A stretch of 64,000 nucleotides of DNA, taken from positions 62,001 through 126,000 of the forward strand of contig JAHDNF010000005.1 in NCBI GenBank assembly GCA_018435605.1, written 5' to 3'. Each line of letters begins with the position of its first letter. Position 1 is the stretch's first letter. Shown here in pieces: positions 18,101 to 29,400 of this stretch. The position numbers and the translations under genes were made by a program. A model generated the notes under the pieces. It saw only the letters and a program-made list of their open reading frames with translations. It had not been told where the DNA came from and did no database searches. The stretch comes from a bacterium (GTDB lineage: Bacteria; Auribacterota; Auribacteria; Auribacterales; Auribacteraceae).

Positions 18101-18886
18101 TTAGCCAAAGAATCGTTTTACGCCCGCGCCAAGCACACTGCAGACCAACATAATGACCGACAACGGCTCAGGTATAGGATGCGGCTCTGGTTCAGGTTCA
18201 GGTTCGGGCAACAACGAACTGACCCCGGCGCCGTATACAGATAGCGACGCGATATCAATAATCCCGCTTGCCACGGCGCTCCCGTCTCCAAACGAAATAC
18301 GCGGATAATCATGAAAATAGATGGAATCATCGGGAAAATTTACCAGAGTATCGGTTAAAATAACTGTTGAGTTTGCGGATAGGGTAAATGAATCGCCCGA
18401 TATGTACAGATTGTAATCTACAAAACCGGTGGTAACATAAGAAGCGCTTACCCGCCGAAAAAAATCGGTGTTCGTAGAAAAAATCTCATCGGCTCTGAAA
18501 TATAACTCCAACCCCATTTTATCGCTGGTGTTTATATGTATAGAAAAAGGCCCGCGATGGTAATACTCTACTGTTGAGTCGTAAATACGGATAGTAAAAT
18601 CGAGGTTGACCCCTTGTGTCCTGTCCATTGCAACATCTTTAATTACATAACCGTACCGTGTAGTATTGGATGCAATGGTGTCGATGCGGATAAAACTGTC
18701 AGTCCCTTCGGTCATATACTCGGACGTTCCCATTACACCATAAGTACTGCGAAAAATATACTCCGACTGAACTTCCGGCAGTTCATCATTTAGGGCGGCA
18801 TCGTACAAGGAAATCGAATCTGCGTGCACTAGCGAAACCATACTTATAAAACCCAACAACAGACTGATAATCCGAACAGTAAACAT
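18101..18886 (-). CDS. PEP-CTERM sorting-domain protein, secreted
   Basis: 261 residues from the ATG at 18886, chosen for the GAGGGG site just before it and the signal peptide that follows (FTVRIISLLLGFISMVSLVHA). The frame could start 26 codons earlier, but that would bury the signal peptide. The middle is beta-rich, possibly a lectin-like sandwich (IDIASLSVYGAG near the end). A PEPEPEPEPHPIPEP linker leads into the exosortase signal, helix LSVIMLVCSVLGAG and basic end KRFFG. The role is unknown; cell-surface or matrix location is inferred from the family. Confidence 0.82.
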   Translation of the reverse strand: MFTVRIISLLLGFISMVSLVHADSISLYDAALNDELPEVQSEYIFRSTYGVMGTSEYMTEGTDSFIRIDTIASNTTRYGYVIKDVAMDRTQGVNLDFTIRIYDSTVEYYHRGPFSIHINTSDKMGLELYFRADEIFSTNTDFFRRVSASYVTTGFVDYNLYISGDSFTLSANSTVILTDTLVNFPDDSIYFHDYPRISFGDGSAVASGIIDIASLSVYGAGVSSLLPEPEPEPEPHPIPEPLSVIMLVCSVLGAGVKRFFG

Positions 18887-19100
18887 GAACCCCTCGTGCA
18901 GTATAAGGTTAACAAAAAACAACATATTGATTAAGATTATACAGCAAAAATCGTTATTTTGCAAATTTTATCATGAAAAACCTTATGATAAATACATCGT
19001 TCAAGTTTAAACTTTGTATAAAGCTACATTTTGGTTATGGCGTATGTCGCTAAAAGTAAACGAATTAGAAAATCAGGCTTCATGTTTTCGTCTAAAAAGA

Positions 19101-19128
19101 TTGAAAATATTTTTTAATCCTGTATAAT
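19101..19128 (+). promoter_or_regulatory. Promoter of enolase
   Basis: TTGAAA at 19101-19106, 16-base spacer, perfect TATAAT at 19123-19128; start near 19135 and a leader of about 56 bases. The rest of the roughly 300-base gap between the PEP-CTERM start (18886) and enolase holds nothing else that I could identify. Confidence 0.75.
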
Positions 19129-19151
19129 GCTCACGAATTTAAAAAGAATAA

Positions 19152-20749
<1,598 letters not shown>

Positions 20750-20775
20750 AACGCTCAAAACTAATAAATTAATTC

Positions 20776-20813
20776 GAAACGCCGATACTGGTAACAGGTC
20801 GGCGTTTCTTTTT
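20776..20813 (+). terminator. Intrinsic terminator of the eno-ftsB unit
   Basis: Perfect 10-bp stem (20776-20785, GAAACGCCGA, with 20799-20808), 13-base loop and a TTTTT tail at 20809-20813. It lies inside the upstream extension of the next reading frame and so argues for that gene starting at 20862. Confidence 0.88.
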
Positions 20814-20861
20814 AACTTTTCGTATCCGATGACTGGCTTTAATATATTACGGGGGCATACC

Positions 20862-21278
20862 GTGAATCGTATCATAATAACCGCCGTTTTGATATTTCTT
20901 GGATTTGCCGTGCTGGCATACGCCATTCAGGATGAAATGGCGGTGGGACGGTTTATACCCACAAAAACAGGATGGCAAGTTGTGGTGTTTCATTTCGACA
21001 AAGGAAAAACACACGTCAGGTTTTTTGAAAAGTTAAGCGATTCGCAGTATCTATTCCCGATCTATGTAGTTATGCTTCAGGGACAAATACTGGAACAGCC
21101 CGAAATCAAAGACACTACCAACGACGACCTGCTGGAAATCTATTACAAAACAACAGCCGAGCAAGGCATCATTTATTTTGACCGCGACAGTAAAGCGCTT
21201 GTAAATGTGCATCCGAAAAAAGGCGAGAAACCCCGTGTGTCTTTTAAAGATGAATTGAAATTGCTGGACAACGATTAG
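20862..21278 (+). CDS. Hypothetical membrane-anchored or secreted protein
   Basis: 138 residues from GTG 20862, preceded by GGGGG. An upstream ATG at 20739 would extend it, but the intrinsic terminator at 20776-20813 lies in that extension. The N-terminal helix (RIIITAVLIFLGFAVLAYA) is a signal peptide or anchor; the rest is a mixed alpha/beta domain of about 110 residues with a lysine-rich end. I do not recognise the family. Its stop overlaps the end of the convergent receiver gene by 4 bases. Confidence 0.6.
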   Translation: MNRIIITAVLIFLGFAVLAYAIQDEMAVGRFIPTKTGWQVVVFHFDKGKTHVRFFEKLSDSQYLFPIYVVMLQGQILEQPEIKDTTNDDLLEIYYKTTAEQGIIYFDRDSKALVNVHPKKGEKPRVSFKDELKLLDND

Positions 21279-21664
21279 GCGCCAAGTTCGCGAAGCAGTT
21301 TGACCATATCGTCCATGGGAAACGGTTTTTTAAGCAGAAAATAATCCTCAAAATCCAGATCGCCGCTATACCCGTTAATCAGGTCGCTGTAGCCGGTTAT
21401 AAAAATAACCGCAGTGTCGGGCTGTTTGGATTTGGCTTTGATGGCAAGCTCAATACCGCTTATCTCCGGCATTTTTATGTCGGTTATGAGGATATCCACA
21501 TCGGTCGTGTTAATTATATTCAGCGCGTTGGCCGGGCTTGACGTTGCCGTAGCGTTGATACCTTCTTCGTCAAGAATATCTTTAATCAACTGCAGAAATA
21601 AATCTTCGTCATCAACAATAAGGATTTTTTGTCCGGCGCGTTGTTGCGGCTGTTGGATAGACAT
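21275..21664 (-). CDS. Single-domain response regulator (receiver)
   Basis: 129 residues forming one CheY-like receiver domain: ILIVDDED (acidic pocket), DILITDIKMPEISG with the phospho-accepting aspartate, FITGYSD and LLKKPF with the conserved lysine. There is no output domain, so it must act through a partner, as in chemotaxis, pilus control or phosphorelays. No histidine kinase is adjacent. A promoter (21706-21733) and a GAGGT ribosome site lie upstream. Confidence 0.9.
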   Translation of the reverse strand: MSIQQPQQRAGQKILIVDDEDLFLQLIKDILDEEGINATATSSPANALNIINTTDVDILITDIKMPEISGIELAIKAKSKQPDTAVIFITGYSDLINGYSGDLDFEDYFLLKKPFPMDDMVKLLRELGA

Positions 21665-21705
21665 AACGGATATACCTCTGCTTAAAATGTTTTTTCAACT
21701 AACAT

Positions 21706-21733
21706 ATTATACACCAAACTAAACCGGAATCAA
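21706..21733 (-). promoter_or_regulatory. Promoter of the receiver gene
   Basis: On the minus strand TTGATT (21733-21728), 16-base spacer, TATAAT (21711-21706). Predicted start near 21699, about 35 bases before the ATG at 21664. Confidence 0.6.
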
Positions 21734-21741
21734 ACAATTTA

Positions 21742-22101
21742 TTATTCAAAATAATACCAGCTCGGTCTGGCTATCAGTATCACTATATACCCCGCAATCA
21801 GTGAGGCAATCCACCATACTGAAATGGTAGCTTCGATAACTGTCAGCGCCACCGTGACCATTATGCTACCCGCAAGCACGAAAAACCCCCATTTCCACCA
21901 GTGCCATACAGCCAGCCCGCTAAGCACGTTTACCACATAGCAACAACCTATACCCAGCAAAAGCAGACTGTTCGGGGCGTTAGGACGGGTCGCGAACAAG
22001 ACAAATACATAAACCGTTGCGCCTGCCATAAATACCAGATAAGTAAACAACCACAAAACAAAAAATAAACTTCGGCGTTTCAACGGGCGTCGTTCCAGCA
22101 T
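21742..22101 (-). CDS. Hypothetical four-helix membrane protein
   Basis: 119 residues with four hydrophobic helices (about 12-33, 42-62, 66-86, 90-110) and several Trp in the middle (WHWWKWGFF). A basic N-terminus (RRPLKRR) suggests it faces the cytoplasm. A ribosome site (AAGGAA) precedes the ATG. I do not recognise the family; similar small proteins are widely annotated only as integral membrane proteins. The receiver gene follows on the same strand 78 bases later with its own promoter. Confidence 0.65.
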   Translation of the reverse strand: MLERRPLKRRSLFFVLWLFTYLVFMAGATVYVFVLFATRPNAPNSLLLLGIGCCYVVNVLSGLAVWHWWKWGFFVLAGSIMVTVALTVIEATISVWWIASLIAGYIVILIARPSWYYFE

Positions 22102-22252
22102 TTGACTTTTCCTTATTTTAAATCACAAAGATACAGGGTTCAGTGATATGTCAAAATCAAAAATGTAATCGCGACCAGCAGGAATCTTTAAAGCGATATC
22201 AGATATTTTAAAGCGTGAATAGAAAATTTATATAGCCGTCGGCAAGTTTTTT

Positions 22253-22281
22253 TTAATCTTATATCAACTTTATCGTATAAT
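22253..22281 (+). promoter_or_regulatory. Candidate promoter of the HTH-cupin gene
   Basis: Perfect TATAAT at 22276-22281 with a weak TTAATC at 22253-22258, spacer 17. Predicted start near 22288, about 90 bases before the ATG at 22378. The surrounding gap (22102-22377) is AT-rich and shows nothing else. Confidence 0.4.
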
Positions 22282-22377
22282 TTAAGTTTTAAAAAGCGCA
22301 AAATTGTATTATTATTTTCAGATATTATATTTTTTAAACGCCGATTGCAATACTTTAATAAAAAAAGGACAGGCACA

Positions 22378-22902
22378 ATGACGCAGTATTTTGATTTCAA
22401 AGCGCTATCAAAACTCAGAAAAAAAAAGCATCTGACCATGGAAAAACTCGCTCATAAAGCCGGTATCTCCTATTCCGCCATAGCCGATATAGAACGCAAT
22501 AAAGTAACCCCCAACCTTGAAACGCTGTTTAAAATAGCGTCAGTATTATCATGCCGGACATCCGATTTGATATCGCTTGCCGAGGGCAAACACGCGGAGG
22601 TTTTGAGAGAAACCGAAACCGTCAGGCTAAACGGGTTTAACATGCGGATATTTTCCATGCCGGATATGCGGGTAATGTTCGGACACGCAGAGGATAATCT
22701 GCCTTCGGACGGCAAATCCAGTTCGCATCCCAATATAAATGAAACGCTTTTTGTCATAGACGGGAAATGCAGAGTCAACGTGGACGGCGAAGACTACGAC
22801 CTGACTGCCGGAGAAATGATACGGTTTGCCGGTTTTTTACCACATTATTTGGAATCGTTGACCGCCGGCACTAAAATTCTCGTCATCAACAGCAATAAAT
22901 AA
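22378..22902 (+). CDS. XRE-family regulator with C-terminal cupin domain
   Basis: 174 residues from the ATG at 22378 (ribosome site AAAGGA). An XRE helix-turn-helix occupies about 8-65 (LTMEKLAHKAGISYSAIADIE), followed by a cupin beta-barrel at about 85-172 (HPNINETLFVIDGKCRVNVDG, then GEMIRFAGFLPHY). The fusion is a common one-component regulator that binds DNA through the HTH and a small ligand or metal in the cupin. The PAS-domain gene starts 7 bases after its stop, so the two are probably cotranscribed. Confidence 0.85.
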   Translation: MTQYFDFKALSKLRKKKHLTMEKLAHKAGISYSAIADIERNKVTPNLETLFKIASVLSCRTSDLISLAEGKHAEVLRETETVRLNGFNMRIFSMPDMRVMFGHAEDNLPSDGKSSSHPNINETLFVIDGKCRVNVDGEDYDLTAGEMIRFAGFLPHYLESLTAGTKILVINSNK

Positions 22903-22909
22903 CATCTAA

Positions 22910-23431
22910 ATGCATTCAGCAGATATGGAATCGGTTTTAAACAATATGCGGTTTTTTATCGACGCCGTTTCCGGCAACGGAAGAATTGTGTTCTGGAACG
23001 ATACCGCCGCTACGATGACCGGATATCCGGCACAACGGATATGCGCGGAACCTGAACCTTGGAAAATACTTTATCCGGACGAAACATATAGAAGCCGATT
23101 GTTTATCGATGCGTCAAAAAAAGGCTGGGATATCCGAGGTGAACTGTGGAAGCTGACCTGCGCGGACGGCTCGGTTCTGCCGCTTACAATAAGCGTGTTT
23201 GAGGTTAACAGCCTTCTTAAAAACCTGAATGCCGTGAAAATGGCTGTCGGAGTGCGCGCGCCGTCGCCCGACGCCGAAATAGAAATACCGGGCTATGAAC
23301 TGGAAATTCAATATAAAGGCGGTTTATTCAGGCTGTTTCCGGAGGGTTTCCCGCAGAGGGCGACCGCCGGCAACATCTGCACAACCTTAAGAGATAGGCT
23401 GTTGCAATTGGACGCGCTGTCAGCTAAGTAA
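22910..23431 (+). CDS. PAS-domain protein
   Basis: 173 residues. One PAS domain at about 10-120 (VSGNGRIVFWNDTAATMTGYPAQ, then a W/KLTCADGSVLPLTISV strand pair) followed by about 50 residues without a recognisable output domain. It would sense a small ligand or redox state and pass it to a partner, perhaps the HTH-cupin protein made from the same unit; that link is inference. It ends 12 bases inside the tail of the convergent methionine synthase gene. Confidence 0.78.
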   Translation: MHSADMESVLNNMRFFIDAVSGNGRIVFWNDTAATMTGYPAQRICAEPEPWKILYPDETYRSRLFIDASKKGWDIRGELWKLTCADGSVLPLTISVFEVNSLLKNLNAVKMAVGVRAPSPDAEIEIPGYELEIQYKGGLFRLFPEGFPQRATAGNICTTLRDRLLQLDALSAK

Positions 23432-25804
23432 TCTTTTTACCACATCCACAGCCTGTACCGCGTCCTTGGCGTACCCGTCCGCTCCGATCTCTTTGGCGTA
23501 TTCAGGGGTAACCACTGCTCCGCCGACGACAAACCGTAGAGGTTTGTTTTCCTGCCTTGCCCTGCATATTACTTCTTTCATAGCGACCATGGTGGTAGTC
23601 ATCAACGCGCTTAAGCCGATAACAGAGATTTTTTCCCGTTCGGCTGTATCTAAAATAGTGTCCGCGTCAACATCTTTGCCAAGATCGACCACTTCGATTC
23701 CGTGGTTTCGAAGCATCAGAGACACCATGTTTTTGCCGATATCGTGGATGTCGCCTTCGACCGTGGCTATAATCATTCGACCCGCCTTGTTGGATTCATC
23801 CTGCACCATCATCGGTTTTAGATAAGCGAACGCTTCCTGCATTGCCTCTGTGGCAAGCATTAGCTGAGGCAAAAACAGTTCTTTGCAGTTGAATTTTTCT
23901 CCGACTTGCTGAATACCCGGTATGAGCGATTCGTTGACAACCGCAAGCGGGTTACGCCCTTTTGCCAGTTCCTCTTTTACCGCCTCTAGCAGAGCTTCTT
24001 TATTGCCCTGAAGCAGTGCGTCCGCGCAGTCAAGTGCATGGGTTGGCGAGTGTTGTTTTGGCGCGCCGGCGGTTTCCCGCATGGCGTTGATATAGGCCAG
24101 CGCGTTGGCGTCTCTTCCTGTCAACACGTTGGCCGCGTGAAAGATATTCATCACCTCGTCATGACACGGATTGATAATAACCGAACTGATTCCGCGGGCT
24201 ACTGCCATAGCGCAAAACGCGCTGTTTACGTTGTTACGGTTCGGCAAACCGAACGACACGTTGCTCAACCCGATAGTGGTCAAAAGGTTGTTGCCTGTAC
24301 ACCATCCGATTGTTTCAAGGGTTTCTTTAGGTGCCTGTGGTGCGGACGATACTGTCATTACCAGTCCGTCCACCACCAGCTGATCACGCCGGATGCCGGA
24401 TTGCTCAAACCGGACAGCTGTCTTTTCGATAAGCTCCGTGCGTTCGCGCGCGGTCTGGGGTATACCGTTGTCGTCTATGGGAAGAAATATGACCATCGGG
24501 TTGTATTTTTTAATTACAGGCGCGAGTTTATCCATTTTTTCCGATTCCGCTGATATGGAATTCACAAGCGCCCTGCCCGGATACACTTTAAGGGCTGTTT
24601 CTATAACCGCCGGATCGGACGAATCTATACACAGCGGCAATTCGGAAAACGAGGACAAACTGGTTATTACAGCGCGCATTGTTTTCTCTTCATCTATACC
24701 CGGTACGCCCACGTTGACGTCCAAAATATCCGCCCCGCCGTTTTTTTGTTCCACGGCAAACCGTTTGACTTCATTTAGAACCCCTTCTTTAAGCTGGGCG
24801 GACAAGGTTTTCTTGCCGGTAGGGTTGATTCGCTCGCCAATGACCAGCGCCGGTTTGGACGAATCAAAAAATACTGTTTTTGATCGGGATGTAACCGCCT
24901 GTACAGGGTCTGCGGCTATAGGTAGCGGTGTTTTGCCGCAAAAATGCGTGCTGATTTCTTTTATAAAATCCGGCGATGTGCCGCAACATCCACCCATCAT
25001 GGTAACTCCGTTTTCCATAAAAGACGGCACATATTTTGAAAACTGCCGGGCAGTGAGATTAAAAACGGTTTTGCCGTCTATGATTGACGGAAGTCCGGCA
25101 TTCGGTTTTGCCATAAGCGGTATACGGGCATAAGGCTTCATCCGTTTGATAACTTCGAGCATCTTGTCAGGGCCGGTACTGCAGTTTGTGCCTATGGCGT
25201 CAGCTCCCAGCGATTGAAGGGTAATGACAGCGGTGGCAGGGTCTGAACCTGTGAGCGTTCGTCCGTCGTCGCCGAATGTGAGCGATACTATTACCGGAAG
25301 TTCACATGTATCGAGCGCGGCGAGCAGTGCGGCTCGTGTTTCCTGAATATCTATCATGGTTTCGATAACCAAAATATCCGCTCCGCCGTCTGCCAGCCCG
25401 CGAATCTGTTCTTGAAAAATATCGTAAGCCTGTTCGAATGTCAATGTTCCCATCGGTTCGATGAAATGCCCGAGCGGGCCTATTGATCCGGCGCAGTACA
25501 CATCGCGACCGAGGGCGTCTTTTGCCAGTTTGGCAAGATCGCGGTTGTATTGGTATACTTTGTCTTGCAGTCCGTATGTTTCCAGTTTAAGGCGGTTCGC
25601 GCCGAAGGTGCATGTATATGCGATATTCGATCCGGCGTTTTTATACGACGTGTGGATATTTTTAAGTACCTGCGGGTTGTCGAGCGCCCACTGTTCGGGG
25701 CATACTCCTGCCGGCATTCCGCTTTCCTGCAAAAAGGTGCCTGTTGCGCCGTCTAAAACAAGGTATTTACCTGCGGCCAAATGCGAAAACTCAGTTCGAT
25801 TCAT
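23420..25804 (-). CDS. metH: Cobalamin-dependent methionine synthase, catalytic part (no reactivation domain)
   Basis: 794 residues from the ATG at 25804 (ribosome site GGGAGA). Domains in order: homocysteine-binding barrel (about 1-290; LDGATGTFLQES, zinc cysteines in GTNCSTGP and MMGGCCGTSPDFI), pterin-binding barrel (about 315-570; VIGERINPTGKK, DILDVNVGVPGIDE), cobalamin cap and B12 domain (about 580-794; GDIHDIGKNM with the cobalt-ligating His). It transfers methyl from methyl-tetrahydrofolate to homocysteine. The AdoMet reactivation domain found at the end of E. coli MetH is missing but is encoded by the gene just upstream. Confidence 0.95.
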   Translation of the reverse strand: MNRTEFSHLAAGKYLVLDGATGTFLQESGMPAGVCPEQWALDNPQVLKNIHTSYKNAGSNIAYTCTFGANRLKLETYGLQDKVYQYNRDLAKLAKDALGRDVYCAGSIGPLGHFIEPMGTLTFEQAYDIFQEQIRGLADGGADILVIETMIDIQETRAALLAALDTCELPVIVSLTFGDDGRTLTGSDPATAVITLQSLGADAIGTNCSTGPDKMLEVIKRMKPYARIPLMAKPNAGLPSIIDGKTVFNLTARQFSKYVPSFMENGVTMMGGCCGTSPDFIKEISTHFCGKTPLPIAADPVQAVTSRSKTVFFDSSKPALVIGERINPTGKKTLSAQLKEGVLNEVKRFAVEQKNGGADILDVNVGVPGIDEEKTMRAVITSLSSFSELPLCIDSSDPAVIETALKVYPGRALVNSISAESEKMDKLAPVIKKYNPMVIFLPIDDNGIPQTARERTELIEKTAVRFEQSGIRRDQLVVDGLVMTVSSAPQAPKETLETIGWCTGNNLLTTIGLSNVSFGLPNRNNVNSAFCAMAVARGISSVIINPCHDEVMNIFHAANVLTGRDANALAYINAMRETAGAPKQHSPTHALDCADALLQGNKEALLEAVKEELAKGRNPLAVVNESLIPGIQQVGEKFNCKELFLPQLMLATEAMQEAFAYLKPMMVQDESNKAGRMIIATVEGDIHDIGKNMVSLMLRNHGIEVVDLGKDVDADTILDTAEREKISVIGLSALMTTTMVAMKEVICRARQENKPLRFVVGGAVVTPEYAKEIGADGYAKDAVQAVDVVKRLLS

Positions 25805-25805
25805 G

Positions 25806-26435
25806 TTATTTCTCCCATCCTGCCAGCGCGGTGACAGATTTTTCCGGTTCCAGCATAAACGAATCGGTAACACAAATACCGATTCGCGAAAGGTCAAGCA
25901 GTTCGTCTATCATGGACTGGGTCGAAAGATATAAATCTTTATACCCCGGACTGTAACGCATGGTAACGGAAAAACCCTGTCCGCGCCCGATTTTAGCGGT
26001 CAAATCATAAATCCATGCCATGGCGGCGTCAGCCAGTTCCGATGCTACGGCGTCAAGAATTACGCCGTCTGCGTATTTTCCCTTGTCGTTCATAAGGGAA
26101 TCGCGTTCGCGGCATATAGCGGGTCCAACGGTAACAGCCATTACCGCGCAATGCGAACATGATTCGAACAGGCGATAAACGGCTTTACTTTGTATCACAA
26201 ACCGTTCCTGTATGACAATGGTATTTTCAACCGCTTTGCACGGCAGGATTCTATATATACCGCGCGAGTCGGCAATGGTAGCCGCATCGGTCATAACTTT
26301 TTCAATCCGTTTTTTTGTTTGGGAGTCCGGTTCTGCGCTACGCATATATCCGAGCCGGCGCAGTACGGGAATCCAAGGTATTGAACATGGTATGTTTGAG
26401 AGTATTACGGCATCTTTACTCATATAATTGCTCAT
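25806..26435 (-). CDS. Stand-alone methionine synthase reactivation (AdoMet-binding) domain protein
   Basis: 209 residues. The C-terminal part has the activation-domain signature: TMRYSPGYKDLYLSTQ, then SRIGICVTDSFMLEPEKSVTAL. In E. coli this domain is fused to MetH and uses AdoMet to remethylate inactive cob(II)alamin. Here it is a separate gene whose stop ends one base before the metH start, so the two are translated from one message. GGAG lies before the ATG. Split MetH systems with a separate activation protein are known, for example in Thermotoga. Confidence 0.88.
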   Translation of the reverse strand: MSNYMSKDAVILSNIPCSIPWIPVLRRLGYMRSAEPDSQTKKRIEKVMTDAATIADSRGIYRILPCKAVENTIVIQERFVIQSKAVYRLFESCSHCAVMAVTVGPAICRERDSLMNDKGKYADGVILDAVASELADAAMAWIYDLTAKIGRGQGFSVTMRYSPGYKDLYLSTQSMIDELLDLSRIGICVTDSFMLEPEKSVTALAGWEK

Positions 26436-26452
26436 ATAGCGGCTCCGGCCTG

Positions 26453-29400
26453 TTAATGGGGTTCCATAAGTAGCCTGAAATATTTTTTTACAGGGTCACG
26501 GTAATCGGGGGGGATATACGACGGATCCACCCGCCGCAGTACGGATTCTCTTTGACTGACGGTTGACGGCAGTTCCTCAGGAGGCTCGTCGGGTTCGATT
26601 TGTCCTGCGGTTTTCGATTCTCGTTCTTTGCTTTTATCGCGTGTGGTCAGTGATTTTTCCGCTTCGAGCAGGCGTGTGAGTATGTTCTGTTGTCTCTGTT
26701 TGAGTTCCGCTCCTATATCGCCTTGCAGAAGTTGCTGTGATGCTTTGTCCATCTGAGCGGATATATCGTTCAGGTCGCCAAGCACCCTTTCCTTTCCCGA
26801 CAATCCCTGTGACAAGCGGGACAACGCCTCTGACAACAGTTGCTGTTCGGAAGCTAACTGTTGCAGGTACTGCTGTAACGCCGACGGGGTTTTGCCCATC
26901 TGTGGAATCATTCCGGTTTGCTGGTTGATCTGTGCCTGTTGTTGAGCCATCTGTTCGAGTTGTTTGAAGAAATCGTCAAGGTCGGACGGCATTTGCCCCC
27001 CGCCTGCTCCTGCCTGTTGAGCCCGGATTAGGGCTTCGAGCAGAGCAACCCAGACGGCCGCTTCGTATCGTATCTGCGCTGATTGAGCTCGTATAAGGGG
27101 GATCACGTTCTGGTCGCCTCGTTTGAATACACGTTCGGTGTTATGGGACAGCTCCGCGGCGATTTCCGTCATCGGTTTGGCGAAAGCCGGGTCGATCACG
27201 GGCGACTGAGCGCTCATATCCCGAACTGTCTGAGCCGCTCTCTCCAGTTCGTTACGTACAAAAAACATGGTGGTGGCGTGATCTACGTTTTTAGCCGCGT
27301 TTTTGCCTTGATAACGATGCATGGACGCTATCAACCCGTCAAGTTCGTCGCCGATTCTGATCAGGCGTCTTATCATGGCTGATATATCGGCGATCAGCTT
27401 TTTTTCTTTCTGCAGTTGAGAAAGCAGGTTTTCCAGCGCCTTTTTGAACTCCTCCAAACTCATGGCATTTTTTTGACCGGTTTGGCGCGCGTTTTTCGGA
27501 TTATTGGAAGATATCTGCTGTTTCATATCGGCAATATCGTCTCGCGCGCCGGACTGTTGCCATAACTGACGCAGTTCTTCGAGCGACCGTTGTAGCTGTT
27601 CGTCTGCAAAATTTTTATTTGCAAGCTGTTGTACGGATTGATCTATGTACTGTTCCAACCGCTCTGTATCGTCCAGCGACTCTGTTACGGAGTTCATGTC
27701 CGGTTGCGCCTGCGGGTTGTCTTCCCATTGTTTCAGCTGTTCGAGCAGGTTCTGTTGGTTATCCAGAGCGTGTTGAGCCGCCTGTGCCATTTGTTGAAGC
27801 GCGTTTTGAACAGCCAGCTTTTTTAACAGTTCGAGGGTTCGTTCTAAATTTTCTTTAAACTGGTTGAGGTCTGCCTGCATATCCTGCAACTGAGCGCGCA
27901 ATTCTTTGAACGATTCCGATTGTTCGATCATCTCGTTGAGTTTGCGGAGAGTTTCTTTCATCTCCTCAGTAAGCAAATTATCGATTATCATTTGTATTTC
28001 GCTGTATTTCTCAAGCACATCCGCCGCTACGTCCAGTTGTTTGAGCTGTTCTTTTAGGGAATCCGCCTGTTTTTGCGCCGCGGAATTGATTTGCTGTTGA
28101 GATTCCATCAAGCCGGTCAGGGTTTGTTTGTCTGTCCAGCTTACCGATTCGGATTGGTTGATCTTTTCAGTCAGTTTCTGAAACTTTTCGAGCAGAGCAG
28201 TCTGTTCGTCCCTTAGTTTGGAAAATTCTCCGGACGGTTCCTCGAATGCCTGAGTGCGCCGTTTGTACATCTCTGCCAGCGACGGAAACTTAAGGGTATG
28301 CACTGCCGATTCCGCCATATGCGGGCCTTCCGGCGGGGGAAACCAATCGTATACGCGCACCTTGTATAAAATCTCATCGCCGGGAGCGATAAGCAGTTTG
28401 GTTAAATCCCAGTCGTAAGTTTGTTCCAGAGCAGGGAGGTTGATTGCAGGCGCAAGCACATAGACTTTCTCTTCGTAACCGGAAACCGTATACCGCAGTT
28501 CGGCGGATTGCAGTAATATGTCGTCCGAGGCGCGGTACACAAGACCGACCCTCATCTGTTTTGGTATTTCCATATGAACGTCGGGATTGAGTATTTGCAC
28601 AGACGGAGGCTGATCTTCGATTACAGCCAGTCTTCGCATGGCAATCTGCTGGCTGTCTTGACCGTGTATATCGGTTATACCCACGCGGTATTCGTCTTCG
28701 GTATCCATATAAAAAGAAACGCGGGCACGGGTATTGCCGACAATATCGAAAGACAATCCGCTATCCGATTTCGCGCGGTAAATGTATGCCTGCGCAAGTG
28801 GGTTATTGGATGTCACCTCCATAGTGATCTGAGTTCCCCGCAAAGCGGTTATGTCTTCAAAGCGAATGCGTGTTTCTTCTTTCGGTTCGTAACCGGTATA
28901 TTGAGGGTATGTGTACAATACTGTGTGTTTAAGTATAACAGGCGGGCTGGCAGGGGTGATTATATATTCTTGTGAACTTAACGAGATGTGGTCTACCCTG
29001 TACAAGACCGGTTCCCGGATGTCTTTTAAAGTGAACGAGTATCTATATCTACCTTCGGAAGACATAGTTTTTTTAACAGACGGGTTGTGAGTAGCAGACC
29101 ATGTTATAGACGGCAAACCCGGTTTGGCGGTAAACACGATCGCGTCGACTGTAACATCCGTTGCGTAAGGCACTGTAACCGATCCGGGGCGCACAACCAT
29201 GATTTCCCTGAATTGCGCCGGCGTATCGAAAAATTTTTCGTAAGCAGTGTGTATCGAACGGGCGTAAAAATCGCTGAACACCGTAACCGGCAATATGATA
29301 ACCGCTATTAAATAAACCCAGTATCGCGCGAACCGTCTGTGCGGTATACTGCGCGGGTCGGATAAAAGATCTTTGGCAGACAGCGATTGTTCTACGCGGG

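Noticed and set aside
24393-25133. 246-codon plus-strand frame opposite metH
   Set aside because: It lies wholly inside the well-supported methionine synthase gene, and its product has no recognisable domain; a codon-pattern shadow.
25550-25956. Riboswitch (B12 or SAM) for metH
   Set aside because: The metH unit has almost no leader: it starts one base after the preceding gene, and the 17-base gap before that gene is too short for a riboswitch.
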